This document shows, in pieces, positions 18,885 to 28,376 of a stretch of 64,000 nucleotides of DNA (its first letter is position 1; every line of letters starts with the position of its first letter). This DNA is from DASZIT01 sp963819695 (lineage in GTDB: Bacteria; Actinomycetota; Acidimicrobiia; Acidimicrobiales; RAAP-2). A program made the translations under genes and the position numbers. The notes below the pieces were generated by a model, which saw only the letters and a list, made by a program, of their open reading frames with translations, was not told the DNA's origin and did no database searches. The DNA is taken from contig CAWFXD010000001.1 in the NCBI GenBank assembly GCA_963819695.1, forward strand, positions 434,001-498,000, written 5' to 3'.

Positions 18885-19814
18885 GTGCCCATTACCCCGA
18901 CGGACAAGATCTGGATGGACGGCGAACTGGTGGATTGGGCCGACGCCACCGTTCACGTCCTTACCCACACCATGCACTACGGCTCGGGCGTCTTCGAGGG
19001 CATCCGGGCCTATCCGACTTCGAACGGGGTCGCCGTCTTCCGCCTGCGGGACCATATCGAGCGGTTGTTCTTCTCCGCCAAGGTCTTCATGATCGAGATC
19101 CCGTACACCGTCGATGAGCTGGTGGCCGCCACCACTGCCCTGGTCCGGGTCAACGGCCTCCAGGACGGCTGCTACATCCGGCCGCTGGTGTACCTGGGCT
19201 ACGGCGAGATGGGGCTGAACCCGATCCCCAGCCCGGTCAACGTGTCCATCGCCGCCTGGCCCTGGGGCACCTACCTCGGCGACGAAGGGGTGGCCAACGG
19301 GGTGTCGACCAAGATCAGCTCGTGGCGCCGTCACGACCCCAATGCGGTGCCGACCGCGGCCAAGGGCACCGGGATGTACGTCAACTCGTCGCTGGCCAAG
19401 GTGGAGGCGCTCCGGGCCGGTTACGACGAGGCCATCCTCCTCTCACCCGACGGGAACGTCAGCGAGTGCACCGGAGAGAACATCTTCATCGTCCGCAACG
19501 GACGGCTGGTCACACCCCCCACCTCGGACTCCGGCGCCCTGGCCGGGATCACCCAGCGGTCGGTCGAGACCATCGCCCACGATCTCGGCTACGACGTCGT
19601 CTACGAGCAGATGATCCGCACTGACCTCTACGCCGCCGATGAGGCGTTCCTCACCGGGACGGCGGCCGAGGTGGTCCCGATCCGGTCGGTGGACGATCGG
19701 GCGGTGGGGACCGGGAAGCCGGGTCCGATCACCCAGCAGCTGCAGCAGACCTACTTCGCCGCGGTGAGGGGTGAGATCGACCGTTACAAGGACTGGTTGG
19801 AATATGTCGAATGA
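18885..19814 (+). CDS. ilvE: Branched-chain amino acid aminotransferase
   Basis: Fold-IV PLP aminotransferase of 309 residues that moves the amino group from glutamate to the keto acids of Ile, Val and Leu. MHYGSGVFEGIRAYP and the PLP Lys in TAAKGTGMYVNSSLAK, then ECTGENIFIVRNG and FLTGTAAEVVPI, identify it. The GTG at 18885 is four bases after the leuB stop and the gene overlaps cimA by 11 bases, so all three are one transcript. Confidence 0.95.
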   Translation: MPITPTDKIWMDGELVDWADATVHVLTHTMHYGSGVFEGIRAYPTSNGVAVFRLRDHIERLFFSAKVFMIEIPYTVDELVAATTALVRVNGLQDGCYIRPLVYLGYGEMGLNPIPSPVNVSIAAWPWGTYLGDEGVANGVSTKISSWRRHDPNAVPTAAKGTGMYVNSSLAKVEALRAGYDEAILLSPDGNVSECTGENIFIVRNGRLVTPPTSDSGALAGITQRSVETIAHDLGYDVVYEQMIRTDLYAADEAFLTGTAAEVVPIRSVDDRAVGTGKPGPITQQLQQTYFAAVRGEIDRYKDWLEYVE

Positions 19815-21603
19815 CGGTCCGACTCTGAACGACGGGCCTGCGCACCGCCACGGCCACGGTCATGCCCACTCGCATCCGCTGACGGCCGGTCAACAGGCCC
19901 ATGCCCACGAGAAGGAGCGCGAGACCGAGGCACCGCCCGAGGGAGCCGGCCACCGGTTCGACCTTCCGGCCATGCCCACCGCGGTCGACGTGTTCGACAC
20001 CACCCTGCGGGACGGGTCCCAGCAGGAGGGTCTCTCGCTCACCGTCGACGACAAGCTGCGGGTAGCCGAACAGCTCGACCACCTGGGGGTGACCTTCATC
20101 GAGGGTGGGTGGCCGGGGGCAAATCCAAAGGACGAGGAGTTCTTCGCCCGGGCTCCGGCCGAGCTCCGGCTGTCCACCTCCACGCTGGTGGCTTTCGGAT
20201 CCACCCGTCGCGCCGGGGTGAAGGCGGAGGATGACGACACCCTGAGGCACCTGGTCAAGGCCCAGACTCCGGCGGTCTGCATCGTGGCCAAGTCATCGGA
20301 GATGCACGTGGTCGACGCGCTGAGGACCACGCTCGACGAGGCGGTAGCCATGGTGGCGGACTCGGTCGAGTTCCTCCGGGCCAACGACCTCCGGGTGTTC
20401 CTGGATGCCGAGCACTTCTTCGACGGGTACAAGGCGAATCCGGAATTCACCACCCGGATCCTGCGGGCCGCGGAAGAAGCCGGTGCCGAGACGCTCGTCT
20501 TGTGCGACACCAACGGGGGAACGTTGCCTCACGAGGTGCAACGGATCGTATCCACCGTGTTCGGCGGGTTCGAGACCCAAGTCGGTGTCCATTTCCACAA
20601 CGACAGCGGGTGCGCGGTGGCCAACTCGCTGGCCGCGGTCGGGGCCGGGGCGACCCACGTCCAGGGGTGCGTCAACGGGTATGGGGAGCGGGCCGGGAAC
20701 ACCGATCTGTCGGCCACCATCCCCGACCTGTCACTGAAGCTGCAGGTGAGGACCATCCCGGCCGATCGCCTCGAGCGGATCACCCCGGTGGCCCACCACA
20801 TCGCCGAACTGGTGAACATCGCCCCGAATCCGCAACAGCCGTTCGTGGGCGGGTCGGTCTTCGCCCACAAGGCCGGCCTCCACACCTCGGCGATCGCCCG
20901 GCGCTCCGACGCCTACGAACACATCTCCCCCAATCTGGTCGGCAACGGAACCCGCTTCGTCGTCTCCGAGATGGCCGGCCGTTCCACCCTGGCCTTCAAG
21001 GCCGCGGAGTTGGGCCTCGAGCTCGATTCCGACGCCATGGGCTCGGTCCTCGACTCGTTGAAGCGGCTCGAGCACCAGGGGTACCACTTCGAAGTAGCCG
21101 ACGCCTCGCTCGAATTGCTGCTCCGCAATTCGACCGGATGGGATCAGGACTTCTTCGACCTGGAGTCCTACCGGGTCATCGCCGACCACACCCTCACCCG
21201 CTCGACCGAGGCCACCGTCAAGGTCTTCGTGAAGGGTGACCGGATCGTCGCCACCGCCGAGGGCAACGGGCCGGTGAACGCCCTCGACGGGGCTCTCCGG
21301 GGGGCGATCGGCTCCCGCTACCCGCGGCTGGCCGACATCCACCTGGTCGACTACCGGGTCCGGGTACTCGATTCGGCCAAGGGCACCGGCTCGGTGACCC
21401 GGGTGCTCATCGACTCGACCGACGGCGACCGCACCTGGACCACCATCGGGGTCTCCGAGGACATCATCGAGGCGTCCTGGAAGGCCCTGTCCGATTCCAT
21501 CGTCTACGGTCTGCTGCACGCCGCCGCGGCTTCCGTCGAGGATCAACCCGGTTCCGGCGCCGTCGGATCAGCCAGACAAGGATCGGAACCACCTAGCCAA
21601 TGA
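19804..21603 (+). CDS. cimA: Citramalate synthase with His-rich N-terminus
   Basis: Condenses pyruvate with acetyl-CoA to (R)-citramalate, opening the threonine-independent route to isoleucine. The TIM barrel shows DTTLRDGSQQEGLSL, IEGGWPGANPKDEEFF (the pattern of the TIGR00977 citramalate group rather than LeuA), GVHFHNDSGCAVAN with the metal HxH, and the C-terminal LeuA_dimer allosteric domain. About 50 residues precede the barrel, with nine or so His between residues 14 and 36 (HRHGHGHAHSH and AHAHE), an unusual possible metal-binding tail. The ATG at 19804 lies inside ilvE; an ATG near 19972 would remove the tail. Confidence 0.93.
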   Translation: MSNDGPTLNDGPAHRHGHGHAHSHPLTAGQQAHAHEKERETEAPPEGAGHRFDLPAMPTAVDVFDTTLRDGSQQEGLSLTVDDKLRVAEQLDHLGVTFIEGGWPGANPKDEEFFARAPAELRLSTSTLVAFGSTRRAGVKAEDDDTLRHLVKAQTPAVCIVAKSSEMHVVDALRTTLDEAVAMVADSVEFLRANDLRVFLDAEHFFDGYKANPEFTTRILRAAEEAGAETLVLCDTNGGTLPHEVQRIVSTVFGGFETQVGVHFHNDSGCAVANSLAAVGAGATHVQGCVNGYGERAGNTDLSATIPDLSLKLQVRTIPADRLERITPVAHHIAELVNIAPNPQQPFVGGSVFAHKAGLHTSAIARRSDAYEHISPNLVGNGTRFVVSEMAGRSTLAFKAAELGLELDSDAMGSVLDSLKRLEHQGYHFEVADASLELLLRNSTGWDQDFFDLESYRVIADHTLTRSTEATVKVFVKGDRIVATAEGNGPVNALDGALRGAIGSRYPRLADIHLVDYRVRVLDSAKGTGSVTRVLIDSTDGDRTWTTIGVSEDIIEASWKALSDSIVYGLLHAAAASVEDQPGSGAVGSARQGSEPPSQ

Positions 21604-22121
21604 CCCAGCCCAGCTTTGTCCCCATCGTCGAGGCCGACCAGGTGCGGTCGACCTATCGGCTCCGGGTGCCGGGGATCTGGACCCAGTCGCGGCCGTCCGA
21701 GCTGCGGGGCACGACGCCGCCGGGCGGCCCGTCGTTCGGGACCACCGGGCCTGACCAGGGTTTTGCCCTCAAGCTGGCCCGCCAGTTCGAGGACCGCCTC
21801 CAGCTGGCCGAGGGGGAGTCGATCGAGGACGTCATCGCCGGCTGTACCGCGGTGGCCATGCGCCGGGCGGCAAAGTTCGGGAGAGCGCCGATCATCTTCG
21901 ACCTCGCCTTCGCCTTCACCCTGTGGGGGTTCCTGGGCGGGGCCCCCGACGACCTGGTGGCGGCCCGGGCTCCGCTCTTCCGCTCCGCCGCCCATCACTA
22001 CACCGCCCAGCGGGCCATCGCCGACGCCGTCGCCGACGACACCCTCCGGCTGGGCCCGGATGCAGTGGCCGCCCGGCTGGGGGAATGGCAGCAGATGCTG
22101 GCCATCCCGGTCGCCACCTGA
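21600..22121 (+). CDS. Hypothetical protein, cimA operon
   Basis: A 173-residue soluble protein I do not recognise. It has no signal peptide or membrane helix; the middle, AMRRAAKFGRAPIIFDLAFAFTLWGFLGGAPDD, is hydrophobic but short. Its ATG overlaps the cimA TGA (ATGA), so it is translated with the isoleucine operon and is its last gene. Codon use looks the same as its neighbours. Confidence 0.75.
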   Translation: MTQPSFVPIVEADQVRSTYRLRVPGIWTQSRPSELRGTTPPGGPSFGTTGPDQGFALKLARQFEDRLQLAEGESIEDVIAGCTAVAMRRAAKFGRAPIIFDLAFAFTLWGFLGGAPDDLVAARAPLFRSAAHHYTAQRAIADAVADDTLRLGPDAVAARLGEWQQMLAIPVAT

Positions 22122-22194
22122 GCCTTCGATCTCCGGCGTCCGACTGACCGGTGCCGGTGATTGTGGTGGTTTGCCGGCAAGGTAACGTGCTCCG

Positions 22195-23349
22195 GTGACT
22201 TCTCCCGTCTTCGCCCTCTCCGACACCCATCGGCAGTTCCGGGACACGATGCGCCAGTTCTCCGAGAAGCGGATCGCGCCCACCGCCGCGGCCGTGGATC
22301 GCGAGGCGGTGTTCCCGCAGGCCTCCTTCGATGCGTGTGTGGAGCTCGAGCTTCCGTCATTGGGGGTCCCGGTCGAGTACGGCGGCGCCGGCGCCGACCT
22401 GGTCACCCAGGCGATCATGGCCGAAGAGCTGGCCCGGGTGTGCGCCTCCACCTCGTTGACCATGTTGATCTCGAAGCTGGGGATGCTTCCGGTGATGAAC
22501 TGGGCGTCGGAGGATGTGAAGCGCAAGTACCTGCCCCGGATCGCGACGGGCGAGTCCCAGGCCAGCTACTGCCTGTCGGAAGCCGACGCCGGCAGCGACG
22601 TGGCCTCCATGAGGACCCGGGCGGTCCGGGACGGCGACGAATACGTCATCACCGGGACCAAGTACTGGATCACCAATGCCGGGGTGTCCGACCTCTACAC
22701 CGTGTTCGCGGTCACCGACCCGGATGCCCCGCGGGGGCGGGGCATCAGCTGCTTCGTGGTCGAGGCGGACTGGGGGGTCAAGGTGGCCAAGCTGGAGGAC
22801 AAGCTCGGGATCCGGGGCAGCCCGACCGGCGAGGTGGTGTTCGACGATGTCCGGGTGCCGGCGGCCAACCTGGTGGGCGAGCTCGGGAAGGGCTTCACCA
22901 TTGCCATGCACACCCTTGACCGGAGCCGACCCACCATCGGGGCCCAGGCGGTCGGCATCGCCCAGGGGGCGACCGACTTCGCCGCCCAGTACATGTTGGA
23001 TCGCAAGGCCTTCGGTAACCCGATCGCCGATCTGCAGGGCCTGCGCTTCATGCTGGCCGACATGGCCATGCGCACCGAGGCAGCCAGGACCCTGATCTAC
23101 CGGGCCTGCGCGCTGGTCGACAGCGGCGACCCGGAGGGCGAGCTCACCAAGGTGGGAGCCATGGCCAAGTGCTTCGCCTCGGATACGGCCATGGCGGTCA
23201 CCGTCGACGCGGTGCAGCTGCTGGGTGGGTACGGCTTCACCAAGGACTTCCCGGTCGAGCGGTTCATGCGCGACGCCAAGATCACCCAGATCTACGAGGG
23301 CACCAACCAGATCCAACGGGTGGTCATCGCCAGGTCGTTGCTGGGCTGA
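22195..23349 (+). CDS. Acyl-CoA dehydrogenase
   Basis: FAD enzyme of 384 residues that introduces the 2,3-double bond in acyl-CoA. It shows the N-terminal helical domain (FRDTMRQFSEKRIAPTAAAVD), YCLSEADAGSDVASMRTRA and YWITNAGVSDLY in the beta domain, and at the C-terminus QLLGGYGFTKDFPVERFMRDAKITQIYEGTNQ in short, with the catalytic Glu in YEGTNQI. It resembles short-chain or butyryl-CoA types, but the chain length preferred is not determinable. The start is GTG at 22195. Confidence 0.93.
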   Translation: MTSPVFALSDTHRQFRDTMRQFSEKRIAPTAAAVDREAVFPQASFDACVELELPSLGVPVEYGGAGADLVTQAIMAEELARVCASTSLTMLISKLGMLPVMNWASEDVKRKYLPRIATGESQASYCLSEADAGSDVASMRTRAVRDGDEYVITGTKYWITNAGVSDLYTVFAVTDPDAPRGRGISCFVVEADWGVKVAKLEDKLGIRGSPTGEVVFDDVRVPAANLVGELGKGFTIAMHTLDRSRPTIGAQAVGIAQGATDFAAQYMLDRKAFGNPIADLQGLRFMLADMAMRTEAARTLIYRACALVDSGDPEGELTKVGAMAKCFASDTAMAVTVDAVQLLGGYGFTKDFPVERFMRDAKITQIYEGTNQIQRVVIARSLLG

Positions 23350-23381
23350 GCCCGCCCGCCCCGACCCGCTACCCTGGGCCG

Positions 23382-23648
23382 GTGACCAACGCCCGAGTGC
23401 CCGGTGGGGTGGTGCACAAGCTTCCCGCCGACCTGCGCGAGACGCTGATCGTCCATCCCGCGGCGCTCCACGCCTGGAACGACATCACGCCTCTGGCCCG
23501 CAACGAGTTCATCTGCTGGGTCGAGGATGCCAAGCAAAAGATGACCCGAGAACGCCGCATTCGCCGGACCCGGGAGGAGCTCGAGGAAGGCCAGCGTCGT
23601 CCCTGCTGCTGGCCCGGGTGCTCCCACCGCGAGCGCACCGGCAAATAG
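23382..23648 (+). CDS. YdeI/OmpD-associated family protein
   Basis: An 88-residue protein of the YdeI/OmpD-associated (DUF1905-linked) type: LPADLRETLIVHPAALHAWNDITPLARNEFICWVEDAKQ shows the usual sequence, followed by an Arg-rich helix and the end RRPCCWPGCSHR. The Cys cluster CCWPGC may bind metal. Function in bacteria is unclear; some relatives affect resistance to antimicrobial peptides. GTG at 23382 follows the acyl-CoA dehydrogenase by 32 bases; longer frames upstream are shadows of that gene. Confidence 0.82.
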   Translation: MTNARVPGGVVHKLPADLRETLIVHPAALHAWNDITPLARNEFICWVEDAKQKMTRERRIRRTREELEEGQRRPCCWPGCSHRERTGK

Positions 23649-23713
23649 GCGTCGGCGAGCTGCCGGTATTCGTCGGGGTCTTTCCCGATAGTGCTCGATA
23701 CTCAGGCCGGGGG

Positions 23714-25057
23714 TCAGGACTCCGGCCGGGCGGAATGCTCCCGGGCCACCCGGGCCCGGAACCGAGAGACGAGAACCGCGATCGCCGCCACCACCCCCAG
23801 CAGAGCGGCAATCACACCGATGCCGGCGGACCCGCCCAGCCAGAACGACGAGGAGACCGCGGTGGGTACCACTGGGGCCTTTACCACCGGGAACAAAGCC
23901 AGGGTCACGATGGGGAAGTGGTAGACGCAAGTGCCGGTCGACTGATGGATGGAGACGGCCGCGGTGATGTAGCCGCCGGCCTGAACCAACGGGTTGCCGT
24001 TGTCGTCGGCCAAGGTTAGGGAGACCACGTTGTCGGAGACGGTGGCGTTGGCGGGGATGACCGGCAGCGGCACCAGAGGCTGGTTGTTAGTCTCGACGTC
24101 GATCGAGGAGACCCCGATGCCGCCTTTCGGCGTCCTCGAGGTCTGCACCACCAGGGTGCTGAAGATGGCGTTCGGCGCGCTGGAGTCAGGCCCGCCACCC
24201 TCCACGGTTATCCCGGCCGTCACCGGATTGGAGAACACCACGTTCTCGAGGTGGACCGACGGGGTGTAGGTGAACCAGAGCGGAATGTTTCCGCTGCAAA
24301 CATTTTGGGACAGCGCCTGCGACCCGAGGAGGCGGCCTTGCCACGGACCGATGATCTGGCTTCCGCTCCCCAGGCCGACCAATGAGCCGATGGCGTAGGG
24401 ATTCGAGAGGTTCTCCTCGCCGCTCCCGTCGGCTGCCCGGGTCATGAACCCCGCTTGCACGTCGGTTCTCGGGTCGCCCAGCACGTTCTGCGCCACCGGA
24501 GTCAGGGCGGAGATGTCAATGGCAATCGAGACCACTTCGCCGACCACGGTCACGGTGGCCGGTCCGACCGGCCCGACCGGCCTGCCATCGACGAACTCGT
24601 TGAGCACCCAGCCCGATGGGGTCTGGGTCAGGTTGAAAGTGCAATTGTCCCCGCAGGTGTTTGCCGGGGAAACCTGCGCGAGTGCCGGGTCCTCCACCAG
24701 CTCGAGCTCGGGCGTGATGATGCGGTCCGGTGGGAGTCGGGGGAGTCCGACCGAGCCATTCGACCCGGTGATGGTGAGCGAAAAGACATCGGTCCGGCCC
24801 TTCGAGCTCAACTGGATGCGCTGCAGTTGGTACTGCGCCACCGACGGCTGCCCGGTGGCGACCGGTACCCGGCCCGGCCCGTAGAACGTCGGCTGGTTGT
24901 AGGCCTGGGCAAAGATACGAACCGGCGTGGAGGCAGCAGCGGACGGGGCGGGAACGATCCACATCTGCAACCCGACCAGGAGGACACCGACCGCCGCCGC
25001 ACTGACCGCGATCCGGATACGCAAGGCTCGGAGAGGTGCCGGAGGGGTGACGCTCAC
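23714..25057 (-). CDS. Secreted, membrane-anchored protein of unknown function
   Basis: A 447-residue exported protein. Residues 12-45 are a signal/anchor (VSAAAVGVLLVGLQMWIVPAPSAAA), and residues 400-425 form a C-terminal membrane helix (SAGIGVIAALLGVVAAIAVLVSRF) followed by an Arg-rich tail. The large outer part is beta-rich with few Cys (NTCGDNCTF, NVCSGNIPL, TGTCVYHF) that could form disulfides. No family was recognised. The upstream gap 25058-25324 (267 bases) shows nothing beyond possible promoter sequence. Confidence 0.75.
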   Translation of the reverse strand: MSVTPPAPLRALRIRIAVSAAAVGVLLVGLQMWIVPAPSAAASTPVRIFAQAYNQPTFYGPGRVPVATGQPSVAQYQLQRIQLSSKGRTDVFSLTITGSNGSVGLPRLPPDRIITPELELVEDPALAQVSPANTCGDNCTFNLTQTPSGWVLNEFVDGRPVGPVGPATVTVVGEVVSIAIDISALTPVAQNVLGDPRTDVQAGFMTRAADGSGEENLSNPYAIGSLVGLGSGSQIIGPWQGRLLGSQALSQNVCSGNIPLWFTYTPSVHLENVVFSNPVTAGITVEGGGPDSSAPNAIFSTLVVQTSRTPKGGIGVSSIDVETNNQPLVPLPVIPANATVSDNVVSLTLADDNGNPLVQAGGYITAAVSIHQSTGTCVYHFPIVTLALFPVVKAPVVPTAVSSSFWLGGSAGIGVIAALLGVVAAIAVLVSRFRARVAREHSARPES

Positions 25058-25324
25058 GTGACGGCGTTGGCGCGAGCCGGCGCCGCCCCGCCCGGGGACC
25101 GAACCTGGGTCACCTTTGGCGGCCCGACCTGGTCCACATCACCCATGCACCCCTGATGACCCGTAACCCCGGGAACAGGACCGTGTGCTTAACTTTCCTC
25201 GAACTATCCATCGGCAGAGAAAGTGTAACCAGATCGGCGCCATGAGAAATCCCGGTGTTTCCTTGATGTATTCGCCGGGCGGCGCCTCCGCGCCGCATTC
25301 GTGCGACCATCGTGAGACCCGGTC

Positions 25325-26017
25325 GTGAGGACCACCCTCTACCCGCTCGTCGACAGTCTCGAGGCCGCCATCGACCTTCCGGAACCCATCGTGGAGTTCG
25401 GGTCCTTGCGGGTGGATGAACAGTCGCACCTCCAGCTCCTGCGGGACCGCTTCCCCGGGAAGAGCTACATCGGCACCGATTTCCGGACCGGGTCGGGCGT
25501 CGATCAGGTCCAGGATCTCCACTCGCTCGGCTTGGCCGACGAGTCGGTGGGTACCGCCCTGATGCTGGACACCGTCGAACACGTGCGGGAGCCCTGGGCG
25601 GCCATGCGGGAAATCCACCGCTGTCTCAAGCCCGGTGGGCTGGTGCTGATGACCTCGGTGTTCTTCTTCCCGATCCATGCCTTCCCGGACGACTACTGGC
25701 GATTCACGGCTTCGGCCATGGACGTCCTGCTGCAGGACTTCGATCTCGTTCACAGCGGCATGGCTGGACAGACCGACCTTCCCCACACCGTGCTGGGCAT
25801 CGGGGCCAAGGAGCCGTTCGATGCGGGGAAATGGTCCCGGGCCGTCACCGCCGCCGACGCCTGGCTCGAGGGTGGCGCCACCTCGTGGAAGGAACGCGCG
25901 CTGGTGGCGTTCCCCCCGGTGGTGCTGGTGGCCGGGTATGACGGCTTCCGGGCCGCCACCTCGTTGTACAGCCGACTCCGGAAGCGTGACCGCACCTCAC
26001 GGCTCAATGGTCACTAA
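25325..26017 (+). CDS. SAM-dependent methyltransferase (type 11)
   Basis: A 230-residue class I methyltransferase. The SAM-binding strand is EFGSLRVDE, the acidic end of strand 2 is IGTDFRTGSGVD, and LMLDTVEHVREPW with HRCLKPGGLVLMTS completes the Methyltransf_11 pattern. FFFPIHAFPDDYWRFT is typical of methyltransferases in cell-surface glycan clusters. GTG start at 25325. The end overlaps the YfhO-like gene by 11 bases, so they are co-translated. Confidence 0.87.
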   Translation: MRTTLYPLVDSLEAAIDLPEPIVEFGSLRVDEQSHLQLLRDRFPGKSYIGTDFRTGSGVDQVQDLHSLGLADESVGTALMLDTVEHVREPWAAMREIHRCLKPGGLVLMTSVFFFPIHAFPDDYWRFTASAMDVLLQDFDLVHSGMAGQTDLPHTVLGIGAKEPFDAGKWSRAVTAADAWLEGGATSWKERALVAFPPVVLVAGYDGFRAATSLYSRLRKRDRTSRLNGH

Positions 26018-28376
26018 GGATGCGAACACCAGCGTCGGTACGGGTCGACAACATCTGGTTGCCTTTGTCTTACTGCTGATCGCCACCGGAGCGTTCTTCT
26101 TCCCGGTCCTCTTCCAAGGCCAGAGCCTCACCGCCGTCCGCAACGACGAAACGATCGTGCACCCGTGGACGCCGGCGCTCCCCACCCTCGGGGTGGGGCC
26201 GGTCCAGAGCGACCAGGCCGACCTCAGCTTCCCGTGGCAGGTCGACCTCACCCAGGCGGTCAAGCAGGGGACCCTGCCGTTCTGGAATCCAAACGCCTTC
26301 ATCGGCGGGTACCCCCTCTACACCAATGGCTCGAGTGCGCAGCTGTTCCCGCTCCACCTGGCCGGAGCACTGCTGCTCTCGCCCACCGCGGCCCACGACG
26401 CGCTGTGCTTCCTCGAGGTCCTGTTTGCCGGGTTCTTCACTTATCTGTTTTTGCGGGAACTCAAGATCGGGATGGCCGGCGCCATGCTGGCCGCCATCGC
26501 CTGGATGTTCTCCACCTTCAACATGGCCTGGCTCAATTTCGAGGTCGTCTCGCCGATCCAGTTCCTGCTGCCGCTCGGCCTCTTGCTGGTGCACCGGGCC
26601 TGGCGAAAATCGACCTGGACCGCCGCGCTGATGGCCGGGCTCTGCCTGGGGATCACCATGCTCGCCGGTCACGTGCTGTGGATGGCGATCACCTGTGTGG
26701 TCGTCGGCGCCTACGCGGTGGCCCTGGCCGCGCCGCCGGCCTGGGAGGCCTGGCACGCCAACGACCGGGTCCGGCTCCGCCATACCCTGGCCATCCCGGT
26801 GGTCATGGTGGTGAGCGCGGTCGGCGTGGCGGCGGTGGAGCTCTTCCCGTTGGCGTCCTCGCTCGGGAGTTCGCAGCGCCATTCGTTCTCGTATTCCGAC
26901 CTCTCCAAGTTCATTCCTGGCGAGGGGTCGAACGCCCTCTCGACGCCGTCCACGCTGGCCCACATCTTCTATCCGATCTCGTATCCGCTGTCCGTTTCGA
27001 ACATCAACACCAGCATGATCTTCGCCGGTACCCTGACCGCGCTCTTCGCCATCGTGGGGGTCTTCACCCGCCGGCCCGGGTCCGGGTTGGGCAAGTGGAT
27101 GCTGTTCGGGTTCGCCCTCATCGCGGTGGGGAGCTCGTGGACCTGGTTGGCCTATCACTTCATCCCTATCTTCCGGGTCTTCTGGCCGTACGGCCGGCTC
27201 TTCCAGTGGTCCACCTTCGGCCTGGCCGTCCTGGCCGGGATCGGGCTCGACGAATCGATCAAGGCAGTGGCCCGACGTCACTGGACGATCGACTACGGGA
27301 AGGCGACGGTCATCGGTCTGGGCCTGGCCGGGCTGACCGCCGCCCAGCTCATCCCCATCGGTCGCAGCCTCAACCCGCCGTTCGCCACCATGAACGCCTC
27401 GACCACCTTCCCGACCACCGGGCTGATCAAAGCCATCGAGACGTACCAGAAGCAGGCAACCTGGCCGGCCCGGGTCGTCCCGGTGTCGTCCACCTCGGCC
27501 CAGCTGGAATCCGGGCTGCTCCTCAACCCGGGGAACTACGACCTGTTGTACAACCTCGACCTGGTCTCCGGTTATGACAGCGTGATCCCCGAGCGGACGG
27601 TGGCGGTGGCCAAGTACATCGAAGGCCAGCCCCTCCAGTCCCTCACCTCCGACCAGTCCCAGGCATTCTGGTTGCTGCCCAACGAGGCGAGCATCCGCTA
27701 CGGCGAACTCGCCCGGTTCGGCATCTCCGCCCTGGCCACCCTGCCCAAGTTCACCGTGGAGTCGGACTGGGGTGGCGCGGCCCGGGAGGACCTCGGGCAG
27801 ACGACCCTCTATGCCGGCAGCGACGGGAATCTCATCGGCCTGAATGGTCAGTCGGTCGGCCCCCGGGTGGTGACCAAGGTGGACTTCGTGAAGAGTCCGA
27901 CGTCGGCGTTCCAGACGTTCGTGGCCCCGAACTTTCCCTGGCAGCAGCAGGTGGTTCTGGAGAGCAGCCAGCTCACGTCCCTCTCCACCAGTCAGAAGGA
28001 AGCCATCGTGGAAATGGCGGTGGACAAGCCGGTGACCGCCACCACCTCGAACATCCAGCCCGGGATCAACTCGCTGTCCATGACCGTGCACAGCAGCGGG
28101 CCCGGGCTCCTGGTCATTCCCGAGAACTGGGACAAGGGTTGGTCGGCCGAGGTCAACGGCCAAGCGGTGCCGGTGCTGCAGGGGAACTATGTGCAGCAGG
28201 TGGTGCTGGTACCCGCGGGTACCTCAGACGTTGTCCTTCGCTTTCGGCCGCCGAACTTTGACTTCGGGGCCACCGTCACCATTGTTTCGCTGGTGATCAT
28301 CGGGTTCATCAGCGTCGAGGGCTATCGACGCCGTCGCGCCGTTGTCAGCCGGGAGACCGCTGCCGGCACCGAATGA
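26007..28376 (+). CDS. YfhO-like multi-pass membrane protein
   Basis: A 789-residue integral membrane protein. About 12 hydrophobic helices fill residues 10-480 (first: LVAFVLLLIATGAFFFPVLF), with a large outer loop after helix 1 containing SFPWQVDLTQAVKQGTLPFWNP as in YfhO/GT-C proteins. A beta-rich outer domain (WDKGWSAEVNGQAVPV) and a final helix follow. YfhO relatives help transfer sugars from lipid carriers to teichoic acids; a GT-C-type glycosylation role here is inference, supported by the glycosyltransferase and methyltransferase neighbours. The ATG at 26007 was chosen; the longer frame shadows the upstream gene. Confidence 0.85.
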   Translation: MVTKDANTSVGTGRQHLVAFVLLLIATGAFFFPVLFQGQSLTAVRNDETIVHPWTPALPTLGVGPVQSDQADLSFPWQVDLTQAVKQGTLPFWNPNAFIGGYPLYTNGSSAQLFPLHLAGALLLSPTAAHDALCFLEVLFAGFFTYLFLRELKIGMAGAMLAAIAWMFSTFNMAWLNFEVVSPIQFLLPLGLLLVHRAWRKSTWTAALMAGLCLGITMLAGHVLWMAITCVVVGAYAVALAAPPAWEAWHANDRVRLRHTLAIPVVMVVSAVGVAAVELFPLASSLGSSQRHSFSYSDLSKFIPGEGSNALSTPSTLAHIFYPISYPLSVSNINTSMIFAGTLTALFAIVGVFTRRPGSGLGKWMLFGFALIAVGSSWTWLAYHFIPIFRVFWPYGRLFQWSTFGLAVLAGIGLDESIKAVARRHWTIDYGKATVIGLGLAGLTAAQLIPIGRSLNPPFATMNASTTFPTTGLIKAIETYQKQATWPARVVPVSSTSAQLESGLLLNPGNYDLLYNLDLVSGYDSVIPERTVAVAKYIEGQPLQSLTSDQSQAFWLLPNEASIRYGELARFGISALATLPKFTVESDWGGAAREDLGQTTLYAGSDGNLIGLNGQSVGPRVVTKVDFVKSPTSAFQTFVAPNFPWQQQVVLESSQLTSLSTSQKEAIVEMAVDKPVTATTSNIQPGINSLSMTVHSSGPGLLVIPENWDKGWSAEVNGQAVPVLQGNYVQQVVLVPAGTSDVVLRFRPPNFDFGATVTIVSLVIIGFISVEGYRRRRAVVSRETAAGTE

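Noticed and set aside
26070..28163. A 697-codon open frame antisense to the YfhO-like gene
   Set aside because: It is His/Arg/Gly/Pro-rich with no family features and arises because high third-position GC removes stop codons on the opposite strand; the + strand frame has clear membrane helices.
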